From assembly GCA_002331565.1 (NCBI GenBank), contig DCZC01000022.1:2606-36301 (forward strand): a stretch of DNA of 33,696 bases, in the 5' to 3' direction. The position numbers were made by a program, and so were the translations under genes. The notes beneath the pieces were generated by a model. It was not told the origin of the DNA and made no database searches. It was given only the letters and a program-made list of their open reading frames with translations. Below, piece after piece: positions 9,851 through 18,469 of this stretch (position 1 is its first letter; every line of letters starts with the position of its first letter). This DNA comes from Gemmatimonas sp. UBA2094. GTDB lineage: Bacteria > Gemmatimonadota > Gemmatimonadetes > Gemmatimonadales > Gemmatimonadaceae.

Positions 9851-11278
9851 CTACTCCGTGGCTGGTGTGAGAGGCGGTGCACTATCCGGTCCGCCAGAGG
9901 CACGCCGGATCAGGTAAACGACGAGGAACACCATGATGGCCCCGGCGAGACCGCCCATCGCCGGGGTAATGCCGTTGATCGGCTTACCGGCCAGCGCGAC
10001 ACGCCAGCCACCAACAATCACGATGCCGGTGATGATGGCGGCCATGGCATCGACCGATTTGGCCTTGGGTTGGAACAGCCCCGCGATCATCGGGACGAAG
10101 AGGCTCACGCCCATGATGGTGTAGAAGATACTGAGCGCACTGACCACGCCGCCGGCCACTAGCGCGACCCCAACGCCGAGCGCCCCGGCAAAGACGGCGG
10201 TCACGCGCGTGATACGCAACATCTCCGCATCATTGGCGGCGGGGCGATAGAACCGCTTGTAGAAGTCCTGCGACAAGGACGTGGTCAGCGTGAACAATAC
10301 CGCGTCGGCGGCACTCAACTCCGCCGAGAACACGGCGGCAAGTCCCAGGGCACCGACCGCTGGGGGGACACCCTTGGCGAGGAGCGTGGGCAAAGCCAGC
10401 TCAGACTGCGCCAGGTCGGGGAACTGTGCCCGAGCCATCATGCCGAGCAATACCGGCACTCCGGCGTACACCATGAGCGCGAGCGCGTTGAATCCCACGC
10501 CCAGACGTACAGCGCGATCGTCGCGCGCACCGTAGGTCTTCTGCAGCAGCCCGGGCGAGACGATGAAGGCCGGGCCGAGCATGGCGAGATAGACCAGCCC
10601 TGATTCCCCACTCTGCCAGAAGTTCCAATAGTCAGGGCTCGGCTGCAGCGCGTGGACGGCATCCCATCCGCCGGCCGCACGAAGTGCGAAGGGAATGGCC
10701 ACGGCAAATCCGACCATCTTCACCGTGAGCTGCACGATGTTGACATACGCCGAGGTAAGGAGGCCGCCTCCGGCAAAGTAGATGGTGATCAGCACACCCG
10801 CGGCAACGCAGCCAACGATCTTGGGAATGCCGGCGATCACATTCAGAATCCACGATACCGCAATGAGCTGTCCGGCCAGGATGAAGACCGAACCGATCAA
10901 CAGCAGCGCGGCAATCAGCGAGCGAACCCCCACCCCGTAGCGAAACTCGAGGTAGTCACCGACGGTGCGCAGATCATGCGCGGACGCAGTGCGACGAATG
11001 GCGGGGCCAATCCAGAACGCCAGCACGAAAGAGCCGATGCCAGCGGAAAGGACCCACCACATGGCGGCGAGGCCGTCACGATAGCCGAGCCCTGTGGCCC
11101 CGACCGTCGAACCGGCGCCCACATTGGCGGCCAGCATGGTACTGAACAGCAGTCCCGGTCCCAGTGCTCGCCCGGCAACAAAAAAGTCGCTCGATGTCCG
11201 GACGCGCCGGGAGATCCACGCGCCGAGCGCCAATTGCGCCAGCGAGTAGCCGATCAGCCACACGAGATGGGAGTTCAT
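9851..11278 (-). CDS. Sodium:solute symporter family (SSS) transporter
   Basis: 475 residues from ATG 11278; the frame is open further upstream but MNSHLVWLIGYSLAQLALGAW begins at the first membrane helix as in relatives. Around 13 hydrophobic helices follow. Characteristic pieces are SSDFFVAGRALGPGLLFSTM in helix 1-2, ANVGAGSTVGATGLGYRDG, and FSAELSAADAVLFTLTTSLSQDFYKRF near helix 8-9, where sodium ligands lie in characterised members. The family imports sugars, amino acids, carboxylates or other solutes with Na+. As first gene of the run with the SDR, decarboxylating dehydrogenase and MmsA, it probably imports the compound they degrade. Confidence 0.9.
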   Translation of the reverse strand: MNSHLVWLIGYSLAQLALGAWISRRVRTSSDFFVAGRALGPGLLFSTMLAANVGAGSTVGATGLGYRDGLAAMWWVLSAGIGSFVLAFWIGPAIRRTASAHDLRTVGDYLEFRYGVGVRSLIAALLLIGSVFILAGQLIAVSWILNVIAGIPKIVGCVAAGVLITIYFAGGGLLTSAYVNIVQLTVKMVGFAVAIPFALRAAGGWDAVHALQPSPDYWNFWQSGESGLVYLAMLGPAFIVSPGLLQKTYGARDDRAVRLGVGFNALALMVYAGVPVLLGMMARAQFPDLAQSELALPTLLAKGVPPAVGALGLAAVFSAELSAADAVLFTLTTSLSQDFYKRFYRPAANDAEMLRITRVTAVFAGALGVGVALVAGGVVSALSIFYTIMGVSLFVPMIAGLFQPKAKSVDAMAAIITGIVIVGGWRVALAGKPINGITPAMGGLAGAIMVFLVVYLIRRASGGPDSAPPLTPATE

Positions 11279-11338
11279 CGATCGGATTTGGGACGCAGGA
11301 AGCGAACGCGAAGGCGGTGCGGGTAATCCAGTGCGGGA

Positions 11339-11367
11339 GACATACGGTCCGGTGGCATTCTTGACAA
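11339..11367 (-). promoter_or_regulatory. Candidate promoter for the symporter-SDR-dehydrogenase run
   Basis: On the minus strand, TTGTCA (11367-11362) is followed after exactly 17 nt by TATGTC (11344-11339). The -35 box matches the consensus at five of six positions, the -10 box only at its first three. A start near 11332 would leave a leader of about 54 nt before the symporter ATG. The -35 box overlaps the -35 box of the divergent peptidase promoter by five bases. Confidence 0.45.
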
Positions 11368-11389
11368 GGGAATTACTGAGCGCGAGTAT
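11361..11389 (+). promoter_or_regulatory. Candidate leaderless promoter of the M20 peptidase gene
   Basis: A perfect TTGACA (11361-11366) is followed by a 17-nt spacer and GAGTAT (11384-11389), which keeps the important second A and final T of the -10 box. The ATG at 11397 is 7 nt after the -10 box, where transcription itself should start, so the mRNA would have little or no leader. No Shine-Dalgarno sequence is present, which agrees with this. Confidence 0.5.
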
Positions 11390-11396
11390 CGCGCGC

Positions 11397-12677
11397 ATGA
11401 CAATCCCTGCTTCACAGTTGGAGCGCGTATTCGCCGAAGTCGAGGCGGCCACCCAGGAAATGGTGGATTTCACGGCGGAGATGATTCGTATTCCGACGGT
11501 GAATCCCCCAGGGGACGCCTACGTCGAGTGTGCGCAGCTGATCGGGGAACGGCTCGAGGCGTTCGACTTCGCGGTGGATTATCCCGTAGCGGAAGGACGA
11601 GCGGAGCACACGCCGACGCACCCACGCATGAACGTGGTCGGTCTACGGCAGGGACACAGTCTGCGACCGCTCGTCCATCTCAATGGGCACTTCGACGTCG
11701 TTCCGGCTGGAGCCGGATGGACGGTGGACCCGTTTGGCGGCCTCGTGAGGGACGGCCGCATCTACGGTCGAGGATCCAGCGACATGAAGGCGGGGATCAC
11801 GGCGGCGATGTACGCCGCGGAAGCGATCCGGCGCGCGGGGATCTCGCTGCATGGGAGTGTCGAGATCAGTGGTACCGTCGACGAGGAGAGCGGTGGGTTT
11901 GCCGGGATGGCGTGGCTCGCCGAGCAGGGGCGGGTGAGTGCATCCCGAACGGACGCCGTCATCATCACGGAACCCACCGATACCGATCGCCTCTATATCG
12001 GACACCGCGGCGTGTATTGGTTTGAAGTCACCACGCGCGGACGCATCGCGCATGGCTCGATGCCGTTTTTGGGAACGAACGCCATCGAGCACATGGGGGT
12101 CATTCTCGACGATATTCGTCGACGCCTCATGCCGGCGCTGCAGGCGCGCACGACCGCCGTGCCGGTCAAGCCCGATGGGGCTCGGCACGCGACGCTGAAC
12201 ATCAATGGCATTGCCGGTGGTCAGCCGGTCGACGGGATCCAGACGCCATGTGTGGCCGACATCTGTCGAGCCATTTTCGATCGCCGTTTTCTTGCCGAAG
12301 AAGGGTTCGAAGCCACGCGCGCCGAAATCGTGGAGCTGCTGGAGCGAGCCGCGCGCGAGACGCCGGAACTCGTGTACGAGCTCCGTGACCTGATGGTGGT
12401 CCACCCGGTACGCACGCCAGACGGCGCGTCGGTCGTCGCCTCACTCGAACGTTCCGTGCAACAGGTCCTTGGTCGACCGGTCATGCTCGCGGCCAGCCCC
12501 GGCACCTACGATCACAAGCATGTCGATCGCATCGCCGGCGTCCCCAACTGCGTGGCGTACGGGCCGGGGATTCTCGATTTGGCGCATCAACCCGATGAGT
12601 ACTGCACCATCGATGATCTCGTCCAGTCGACCAAGGTGCTCGCCATGTCCATCCTCGAACTGACGCACAGTTTGTAA
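11397..12677 (+). CDS. M20 family metallopeptidase / ArgE-DapE-type deacylase
   Basis: 426 residues from ATG 11397 (MTIPASQLERVF). Metal-site motifs are in the expected order: the histidine in HLNGHFDVVPAG, the aspartate in YGRGSSDMKAG, the glutamate pair in VDEESGGFAG, and the later EPTDTDRLYIGHRG. The insert around HGSMPFLGTNAIEHM corresponds to the dimerisation domain with its catalytic-site histidine. There is no signal peptide, so it is cytoplasmic. M20 enzymes release amino acids from small peptides or N-acyl amino acids. It heads the plus-strand block that goes on to SusC/SusD and a P1 peptidase, which fits peptide use, and is transcribed divergently from the symporter. Confidence 0.88.
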   Translation: MTIPASQLERVFAEVEAATQEMVDFTAEMIRIPTVNPPGDAYVECAQLIGERLEAFDFAVDYPVAEGRAEHTPTHPRMNVVGLRQGHSLRPLVHLNGHFDVVPAGAGWTVDPFGGLVRDGRIYGRGSSDMKAGITAAMYAAEAIRRAGISLHGSVEISGTVDEESGGFAGMAWLAEQGRVSASRTDAVIITEPTDTDRLYIGHRGVYWFEVTTRGRIAHGSMPFLGTNAIEHMGVILDDIRRRLMPALQARTTAVPVKPDGARHATLNINGIAGGQPVDGIQTPCVADICRAIFDRRFLAEEGFEATRAEIVELLERAARETPELVYELRDLMVVHPVRTPDGASVVASLERSVQQVLGRPVMLAASPGTYDHKHVDRIAGVPNCVAYGPGILDLAHQPDEYCTIDDLVQSTKVLAMSILELTHSL

Positions 12678-12690
12678 CACACGTGTGATT

Positions 12691-12727
12691 TGCCGTGGCT
12701 CCGCCTCGACTCGGCGGACCCGCGGCA
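12691..12727 (+). terminator. Long GC-rich hairpin between the M20 peptidase and the SusC-like gene
   Basis: Two 15-nt arms (12691-12705 and 12713-12727) pair with one G-U wobble and one C-C mismatch around a 7-nt loop. It starts 14 nt after the peptidase stop codon. No T-run follows on the plus strand, so it is either a weak terminator or an mRNA-stabilising or attenuating structure ahead of susC. Confidence 0.5.
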
Positions 12728-12854
12728 TCACGTTGCAGTCGCATCGCAATGAATCCGGGTCGCAATGTGTTCGTGCACCTGTAGGCCGCAGCTCCCTCCC
12801 CACCGACGTCACGTACCTCGCCGTCACGTTTCCGGTTCACCCCAGGAGCAATCG

Positions 12855-15791
12855 ATGCCACGACGTTCCCGATGGTTCGCAGCACTGGTCGGCCTTGCGC
12901 TGACCATGTTGCCGTCATCCCCACTGCTGGCCCAGACCACCGGTACCATTACCGGTCGCGTGACCGATGAACGGTCCGGGATTCCGCTGGCCAACGCGCA
13001 GATCTACACCGACGCCAATCGCGATCGTGTTACCCGGTCGGACGCCGAGGGGCGATTCCGCCTCACGGAGGTCGCCGCGGGCGCGCGCATCGTGAGCGTG
13101 CGACTGATCGGCTACTCGAACAAGACCGTGAATGCCACGGTCACGGCTGGGCAGAGTACGACGATCGCGGTGCAGATGGCCGTGCAACCGCTCGACCTCG
13201 ACGCCGTCGTGGTCACCGGTCAGGGTGGCGAAATTTCCAAGCGGCGCATCGCCACCACCGTGGATGTCGTGGGACGCGAAAAGATCGAAGCGTCGCCCGC
13301 CAAGCGCATCGACGAATTGCTGCAGACGAACCTCCCCGGCGCCCAGATCCGTCTCACGTCGGGTCAGCCCGGTACCACCTCGATCATCCGCACACGCGGT
13401 ATCACGTCGGTCAGCAACAACTCGACGCCCGTCATTTACGTCGACGGCGTCCGCATGGACAACCTGAACACGATCGCCACCCTCGGCATGAACGTGTCCG
13501 GCGTGCGCGCGCAGGGTGCGGCGACGAGCGCCATCGCCGACCTGCCGATGGACAACATCGAGCGGATCGAGTTCATCCCCGGCGGTGCAGCGACCACGCT
13601 CTATGGATCGGATGCCGCCAACGGTGTCATTCAGATCTTCACGAAGCGCGGGACTGCCGGTGCCACGAAGGGGTACTTTGAATCGCGTCTCGGGTACGAC
13701 ACGCCGCAGACGCAGTTCCACTTCTTCGACCGGACCCGCGATCTCCTCTACCGGAACGGGCTGACCCAGACGTATTCGGCCGGCATTGAAGGTGGCAACA
13801 ACACCGTCACCTACAGCTTCTCGGGGAACGCCCGGTCCAGCCAAAGCCATCGCGTGTATGGGGACAACCGCGCGTTCGGTTTCCGCAACGCGATCAGTGC
13901 CAACATCGGCTCGAAGGCCAAGTACGCCGGCACCTTCTCCTACAACGAGACCGACTCGCCGCGTTTCCGGAACGGTAACGCCGGTGGCTACACCTCGTTG
14001 TGGGTGCTGGAAGCCGGTCGGTCATCCGCGTTCGGATTCAACAATGACATCGACGGTCTGAACGACGCGGACTATGCCAAGCTGCAGGCCTTCGTGAATG
14101 ACGGCGAACGGCTGCAGGACAATCGCGTGTTCACGCGTGCCTTCCAGACCTCGCACCGGATCGACTACGATCCGGTCAAGTCGATCAAGACGCATGCGAC
14201 GTTCGGACTGAACAACCGCTTCAGCAAGGAGCGCTCGATCGTCACGAACGAGTTCCTCATTGCGACGAAGGCCTTCCCCGCCGGCACCACCGACCGCGGT
14301 TCGATCTCCAACTTCGAGCGCGGCTACACGGGCTTCACGTTCGATATCGGCGGTCAGCACAGTGCCGCGATCGGCAGCGATCTCTCGATCGTCACGTCCA
14401 TCGGCGCACAGCTGTTCCGCAATGATGACGTGCAGGTACAGTACACGGCCACCAACGTACGTGACGGACAGCAGACACTGGCCGGTGCCGGCGTGTCGCA
14501 GTCGACGGACTTGGCGTATCGCGTGGCCAACTACGGCATTTTCGGGCAGACCAACATCAGCTACCGCGAGCGCTACACGATGGAGCTCGGGGTGCGCACC
14601 GACAAGAACACCGCGTTCGGCACCAACACCGGTGCACAAACGTATCCCAAGGTCGGTCTCGTGTATGCCCTTGGCGCGGAGGAGTGGTTCCGCAAGATCG
14701 TGTCCGAGGACATCGTGTCCGATCTGCGTCTCCGCTCGGCCTTCGGGGTGGCCGGCCAGTTCCCGCAGCCGTTTGCCAATGATCGTACCGTCGCGATCAA
14801 CTCGTTCAACGGCCAGCAGGCCGCGACCTTCGGACAGCCGGGTAACATCAATCTGAAGCCGGAGCGTACGGGGACGAGGGAATTCGGCGCAGATCTCGCA
14901 CTCTTCCGCAATCGCGCGACGCTCGGTCTGGGCGGCTACTCCTCCCGTACGGTCGACGCGCTGATCACCGCGCCGCCTGCGCCGTCCACGGGTGAAGTCA
15001 GCCAGGTCACGAATGTCGGCGAAATTTCCAACAAGGGGCTCGAGCTCCGCGCCACCGCGACGCCGCTCAGTGGCAAGACGTTCCGTCTGTCACTGAATGG
15101 TTCGTACAACACCCTCAAGAACAAGGTGCTGAACCTGCGCGGTACGCCGCCGTTTGCGATCAGCGGGTACGGCGCCAGCACCGTGCAGGGCATGGTGCAG
15201 GAAGGGTATCCGGTCGGCTACCTCCGCGGATCGAACGCGATCTTCGATGCGTCGGGGAAGATTACCGAGATCAAGCTCCTGCAATATCTCGGCAAGCCGA
15301 TGCCGGACAAGTTCGGCAACTTCGGCGCGCAGCTCGGGATCGGCTCGCGATTCAACGTGAGCGCCAGTGCCGACTACCAGTTCGGCGCGCAGGCACAGTC
15401 GTTCGACAAGGCCTTCCGCTATCTGTATGGCGTACCGCGGACGGAGAACTACGTCCCGGCGGCGGCACTGGCACAGGCCCCGTACAACGGCAGCCGTGCG
15501 GCGATCTGGCAGCAGACGATGAATCTCTGGGTGGAAAACACCGATTACGTCGCGCTCCGCTCGATTTCGGCCGATTACCGGATTCCGGAGAACTTCCTCC
15601 CGCGCGGCGCCAAGGACATGCGCGCCTCGTTCACCGTCGTGAACCCGTGGCGCTGGGCCTCGTCGAGCTTCGATCCGGAAACCGACCTGTCCTCGGCCAC
15701 GACGCAGGGTGGTGCCGCCGTCGGTGGTTTCAATTACGCGACGGATGGTAATCCGCGCAGCTTCCTCCTCACCCTCCGCTTCGGGTTCTGA
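12855..15791 (+). CDS. SusC/RagA-family TonB-linked outer membrane protein
   Basis: 978 residues from ATG 12855, with AGGAG at 12844-12848. A signal peptide (residues 1 to about 25, cut near PLLAQ) is followed by a carboxypeptidase-regulatory-like domain (about 28-105; TGTITGRVTDERSGIPLANA). The plug follows (about 125-275; KRIDELLQTNLPGAQI, PVIYVDGVRMDN, IEFIPGGAATTLYGSDAANG), then a long beta-barrel ending in the aromatic LTLRFGF. In this family the barrel, capped by the SusD lipoprotein, imports glycans or oligopeptides using TonB energy. The SusD partner starts 2 nt after its stop. Neighbouring M20 and P1 peptidases suggest a peptide cargo, as with RagAB, but this is inference. The window holds no TonB or regulator for it. 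Confidence 0.93.
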   Translation: MPRRSRWFAALVGLALTMLPSSPLLAQTTGTITGRVTDERSGIPLANAQIYTDANRDRVTRSDAEGRFRLTEVAAGARIVSVRLIGYSNKTVNATVTAGQSTTIAVQMAVQPLDLDAVVVTGQGGEISKRRIATTVDVVGREKIEASPAKRIDELLQTNLPGAQIRLTSGQPGTTSIIRTRGITSVSNNSTPVIYVDGVRMDNLNTIATLGMNVSGVRAQGAATSAIADLPMDNIERIEFIPGGAATTLYGSDAANGVIQIFTKRGTAGATKGYFESRLGYDTPQTQFHFFDRTRDLLYRNGLTQTYSAGIEGGNNTVTYSFSGNARSSQSHRVYGDNRAFGFRNAISANIGSKAKYAGTFSYNETDSPRFRNGNAGGYTSLWVLEAGRSSAFGFNNDIDGLNDADYAKLQAFVNDGERLQDNRVFTRAFQTSHRIDYDPVKSIKTHATFGLNNRFSKERSIVTNEFLIATKAFPAGTTDRGSISNFERGYTGFTFDIGGQHSAAIGSDLSIVTSIGAQLFRNDDVQVQYTATNVRDGQQTLAGAGVSQSTDLAYRVANYGIFGQTNISYRERYTMELGVRTDKNTAFGTNTGAQTYPKVGLVYALGAEEWFRKIVSEDIVSDLRLRSAFGVAGQFPQPFANDRTVAINSFNGQQAATFGQPGNINLKPERTGTREFGADLALFRNRATLGLGGYSSRTVDALITAPPAPSTGEVSQVTNVGEISNKGLELRATATPLSGKTFRLSLNGSYNTLKNKVLNLRGTPPFAISGYGASTVQGMVQEGYPVGYLRGSNAIFDASGKITEIKLLQYLGKPMPDKFGNFGAQLGIGSRFNVSASADYQFGAQAQSFDKAFRYLYGVPRTENYVPAAALAQAPYNGSRAAIWQQTMNLWVENTDYVALRSISADYRIPENFLPRGAKDMRASFTVVNPWRWASSSFDPETDLSSATTQGGAAVGGFNYATDGNPRSFLLTLRFGF

Positions 15792-15793
15792 CC

Positions 15794-17248
15794 ATGCGCC
15801 GATCGACCATGATGCGGGCCACGCGCCTGCTCGCGCCGACGCTGGCAGCACTCGCTGTCAGTGCGTGTGACGCGTTCTCTCCCACAGAAGTCCGCAACCC
15901 GAACCTGACGGACCAGCAGTTCCTTGGCACGCCGGCCTCCGGCGCCGCCTGGCTGCGCGGGACGCAGCGGCAGTTCCTGCTCACGCTCAACAACGTGGTG
16001 CAGAACTCGGAAATCGCGTCGGACAACTACTTCAACAATTACACGACGAACAACCAGCAATTCGACGCGCCGAACATCCTGTACATCGATCCTGAAGTCA
16101 CGTCGATTCAGAACTCGATTGCGCGTCTCCGCTACATGGCCTCTTTCGGGTTGGACAGCGTCTACCCGCGGGACGCGCTCGTGACGCCCAACGACAAGGC
16201 GGAAACGTATTACCTGCGTGGCATGGCCAACCTCTATGCCGGCGAGATGTATGTCGGGCTTCCGGCCGTGCCGAATGGGGAAGTGGTCTCCTGGCAGACG
16301 CATCTGCAGAATGCCATCATCGACTTCACGCAGGCGCGGACGCTGTCGACGGATGCCGCGGCCAAGAACAGCTACACGCTGCTGCTGGCCCGCGCGTATC
16401 ATCGTCTCGGCAACAAGGCCAAGGCCGTGGAAGAATCACAGGCGCTGCTTGCCGCGAGTGCGACCTTCACGCGCAATGCGACCTTTGATGCGGTGAACGG
16501 GCCGACGAACAGCATGCAGACGGTGCTCACCAGCTCGGTGAACAACTTCCAGCCACTGCCGCGTCTCGACTTCCTCGATCCGAAGTATCCGAATCGCAGT
16601 GCGACGGTGATCAGCCCGGTGGCGTTCGCCAAGTCGGAAGAGGCGCACCTGATCATCGCCGAAGCGCTGCTGGCTGACGGCAACCTGGCGGGCGCCAAGG
16701 ACCGTCTGAAGCAGCTGCTCGTGCTGGTCAACAGCCGCCCGACTGAACAGATCGACAACCGGGTGCAGCTGCGCGGTCGCGCCGGCGGCAAGGTGATCTA
16801 TCCGAACAGTGCGGATACGAAGGTGGCCTTCGCACCGAACCAGCCGTTCGTCGATGGGCTTGTACTCACGCGTACCACGGGCACGGTCAAGTCGTACACG
16901 GTCTCGGGTACGTCGGTCACGAACGCGCAAATCGATGCGATCGCCACGGCGGATGACGGGCTCTATGTCCTGTACCTGATGCGCCAGGAGATCTTCCTCG
17001 CCGAAGGGCGTCGCATGGCGGATCTCGGCATGCGCATGCCGGTGGCGCAGACGGAAATTATCGCCAATCCGAAGACCAAGGATGGCGAGGCCTACACCAA
17101 GGCGGTGATTCCAGCGTTCCTGCCGAAGGCGTTCGAGATGGATGGCTTCACCTACGATCAGACGGCGAAGACGGTCGTGATCAAGCACGATGTGAACCGC
17201 CTGCTCGTGCAGAACAAGACGTCCGTCGATGTGCTCCCCTTCCACTGA
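15794..17248 (+). CDS. SusD/RagB-family nutrient-binding outer membrane lipoprotein
   Basis: 484 residues. The leader ends in a lipobox (AVSAC, Cys 25). The mature start, DAFSPTEVRNPNLTD, and helical TPR-like segments such as DKAETYYLRGMANLYAGEMY and SYTLLLARAYHRLGNKAKAV are typical of SusD proteins. The later stretch VAFAKSEEAHLIIAEALLADG and the C-terminal LMRQEIFLAEGRRMADLGMRM also fit. It would sit on the cell surface as a lid on the SusC barrel and bind the nutrient. It starts only 2 nt after susC, so the two are certainly co-transcribed and probably coupled. The length is at the short end of the family's usual range, with no sign of damage. Confidence 0.92.
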   Translation: MRRSTMMRATRLLAPTLAALAVSACDAFSPTEVRNPNLTDQQFLGTPASGAAWLRGTQRQFLLTLNNVVQNSEIASDNYFNNYTTNNQQFDAPNILYIDPEVTSIQNSIARLRYMASFGLDSVYPRDALVTPNDKAETYYLRGMANLYAGEMYVGLPAVPNGEVVSWQTHLQNAIIDFTQARTLSTDAAAKNSYTLLLARAYHRLGNKAKAVEESQALLAASATFTRNATFDAVNGPTNSMQTVLTSSVNNFQPLPRLDFLDPKYPNRSATVISPVAFAKSEEAHLIIAEALLADGNLAGAKDRLKQLLVLVNSRPTEQIDNRVQLRGRAGGKVIYPNSADTKVAFAPNQPFVDGLVLTRTTGTVKSYTVSGTSVTNAQIDAIATADDGLYVLYLMRQEIFLAEGRRMADLGMRMPVAQTEIIANPKTKDGEAYTKAVIPAFLPKAFEMDGFTYDQTAKTVVIKHDVNRLLVQNKTSVDVLPFH

Positions 17249-17264
17249 TAGGGACACACCACTC

Positions 17265-18437
17265 ATGAAGATGATGGATCGTCGTATTCCGACGGTGCGC
17301 GCGGTCGAGCGGGGTGGCCTCCTGGCCACCGCGTTCGCCGCCGCGGCGTCGGTGCTGCAGGCGCAGCCGCCTGCCCGCCCCGCAGGCCAGCCACCGATGC
17401 AACGCATCACGCAGGTTGGCCCGGGTCCGTCGAATTCGCTGACCGATGTCCCCGGGCTCAAGGTTGGCAACTATCAGCGCTCGGATAACGGCTATCGCTC
17501 GGGCACCACGGTGATTCGCACCGAAAAGGGGGCCACGGCGGGTTACAGCCAAATGGGCGGTGCACCCGGGACCAAGGAAACCGATCTCCTCAAGCCGGGC
17601 GGTCAAGTCCGTGGTGTGCAAGCCATCGTGCTCAGCGGCGGCAGTGCGTTCGGTCTCGACGCGGCCACCGGTGTCATGCGGTGGATGGAAGAACGCAATT
17701 TCGGCGTGCCCGTGATGGGTGGCGTCGTACCCATCGTTCCGGCGGCCATTCTGATGGATCTCGGTCGTGGTGGGGACTTCAAGAAGCGCCCCGACGCTGA
17801 CTTCGGATACAAGGCGGCCGATCTCGCGACCACCGATCCGGTCCCGAGCGGCCGTTTTGGCATGGGGATGGGGGCCGGGTGGGGCATGGGCACCGCGAGT
17901 GTGAAACTGTCCAATGGATGGACGGTTGCCGCAATCGTTGGTCTCAATCCGGCGGGCTCACCGTTGGACATGCGCACCTGCCTGCCGTACGGCCATTTCC
18001 TCGAACTCGACAACGAATTCAACCTCGTGCAGCCCAAGCCCGAGGAGTGCCAGCAGGGCGTTGCCGGCCGTGGTGGTCCGAATGACGGTTCGGACAATGC
18101 GCCCCGCAACACGACGATTGCGCTCGTCGCGACCGACGCGCCGCTACTGGATCTCGAAGCGGAACGCATGGCGCAAATCGCCAATGCCGGCCTCGCGCGT
18201 TCTATTCGTCCGATTCACGGGATCGGGGATGGCGACACGGTGTTCGGCATGGCGACGACTCCGCCGAGCAGTCAGCTGTCGAACGCCGAGTTGCAGGCGG
18301 TGTTCAACGCGGCGGCGGATGTCCTGGGCCGTGCGGTCGTGCACGCGGCCATTCAGTCGAAGCAGGTGGGCAATAGCCGCGTCGGGTACTGTCAGCAGTA
18401 TCCGAGCGCCTGCGTGAAGCGCTCGACTGGCAAGTAG
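17265..18437 (+). CDS. P1 family peptidase (DmpA-like aminopeptidase), secreted
   Basis: 390 residues from ATG 17265; a second ATG at 17271 is possible. A signal-like segment (FAAAASVLQAQ) precedes the P1 domain. Family motifs are SLTDVPGLKVGNYQ, the substrate-side VQAIVLSGGSAFGLDAATG, and NTTIALVATDAPL near residue 285. In characterised P1 enzymes the precursor cleaves itself to free an N-terminal Ser or Thr nucleophile at this last site; here a threonine in NTT is the candidate. Members act as L-aminopeptidases, D-esterases or beta-peptidases. It starts 16 nt after susD and probably belongs to the same operon, processing peptides in the periplasm. Confidence 0.88.
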   Translation: MKMMDRRIPTVRAVERGGLLATAFAAAASVLQAQPPARPAGQPPMQRITQVGPGPSNSLTDVPGLKVGNYQRSDNGYRSGTTVIRTEKGATAGYSQMGGAPGTKETDLLKPGGQVRGVQAIVLSGGSAFGLDAATGVMRWMEERNFGVPVMGGVVPIVPAAILMDLGRGGDFKKRPDADFGYKAADLATTDPVPSGRFGMGMGAGWGMGTASVKLSNGWTVAAIVGLNPAGSPLDMRTCLPYGHFLELDNEFNLVQPKPEECQQGVAGRGGPNDGSDNAPRNTTIALVATDAPLLDLEAERMAQIANAGLARSIRPIHGIGDGDTVFGMATTPPSSQLSNAELQAVFNAAADVLGRAVVHAAIQSKQVGNSRVGYCQQYPSACVKRSTGK

Positions 18438-18469
18438 TTGGTGGTTTCCCTCATCACCCGCGAGGCGTT

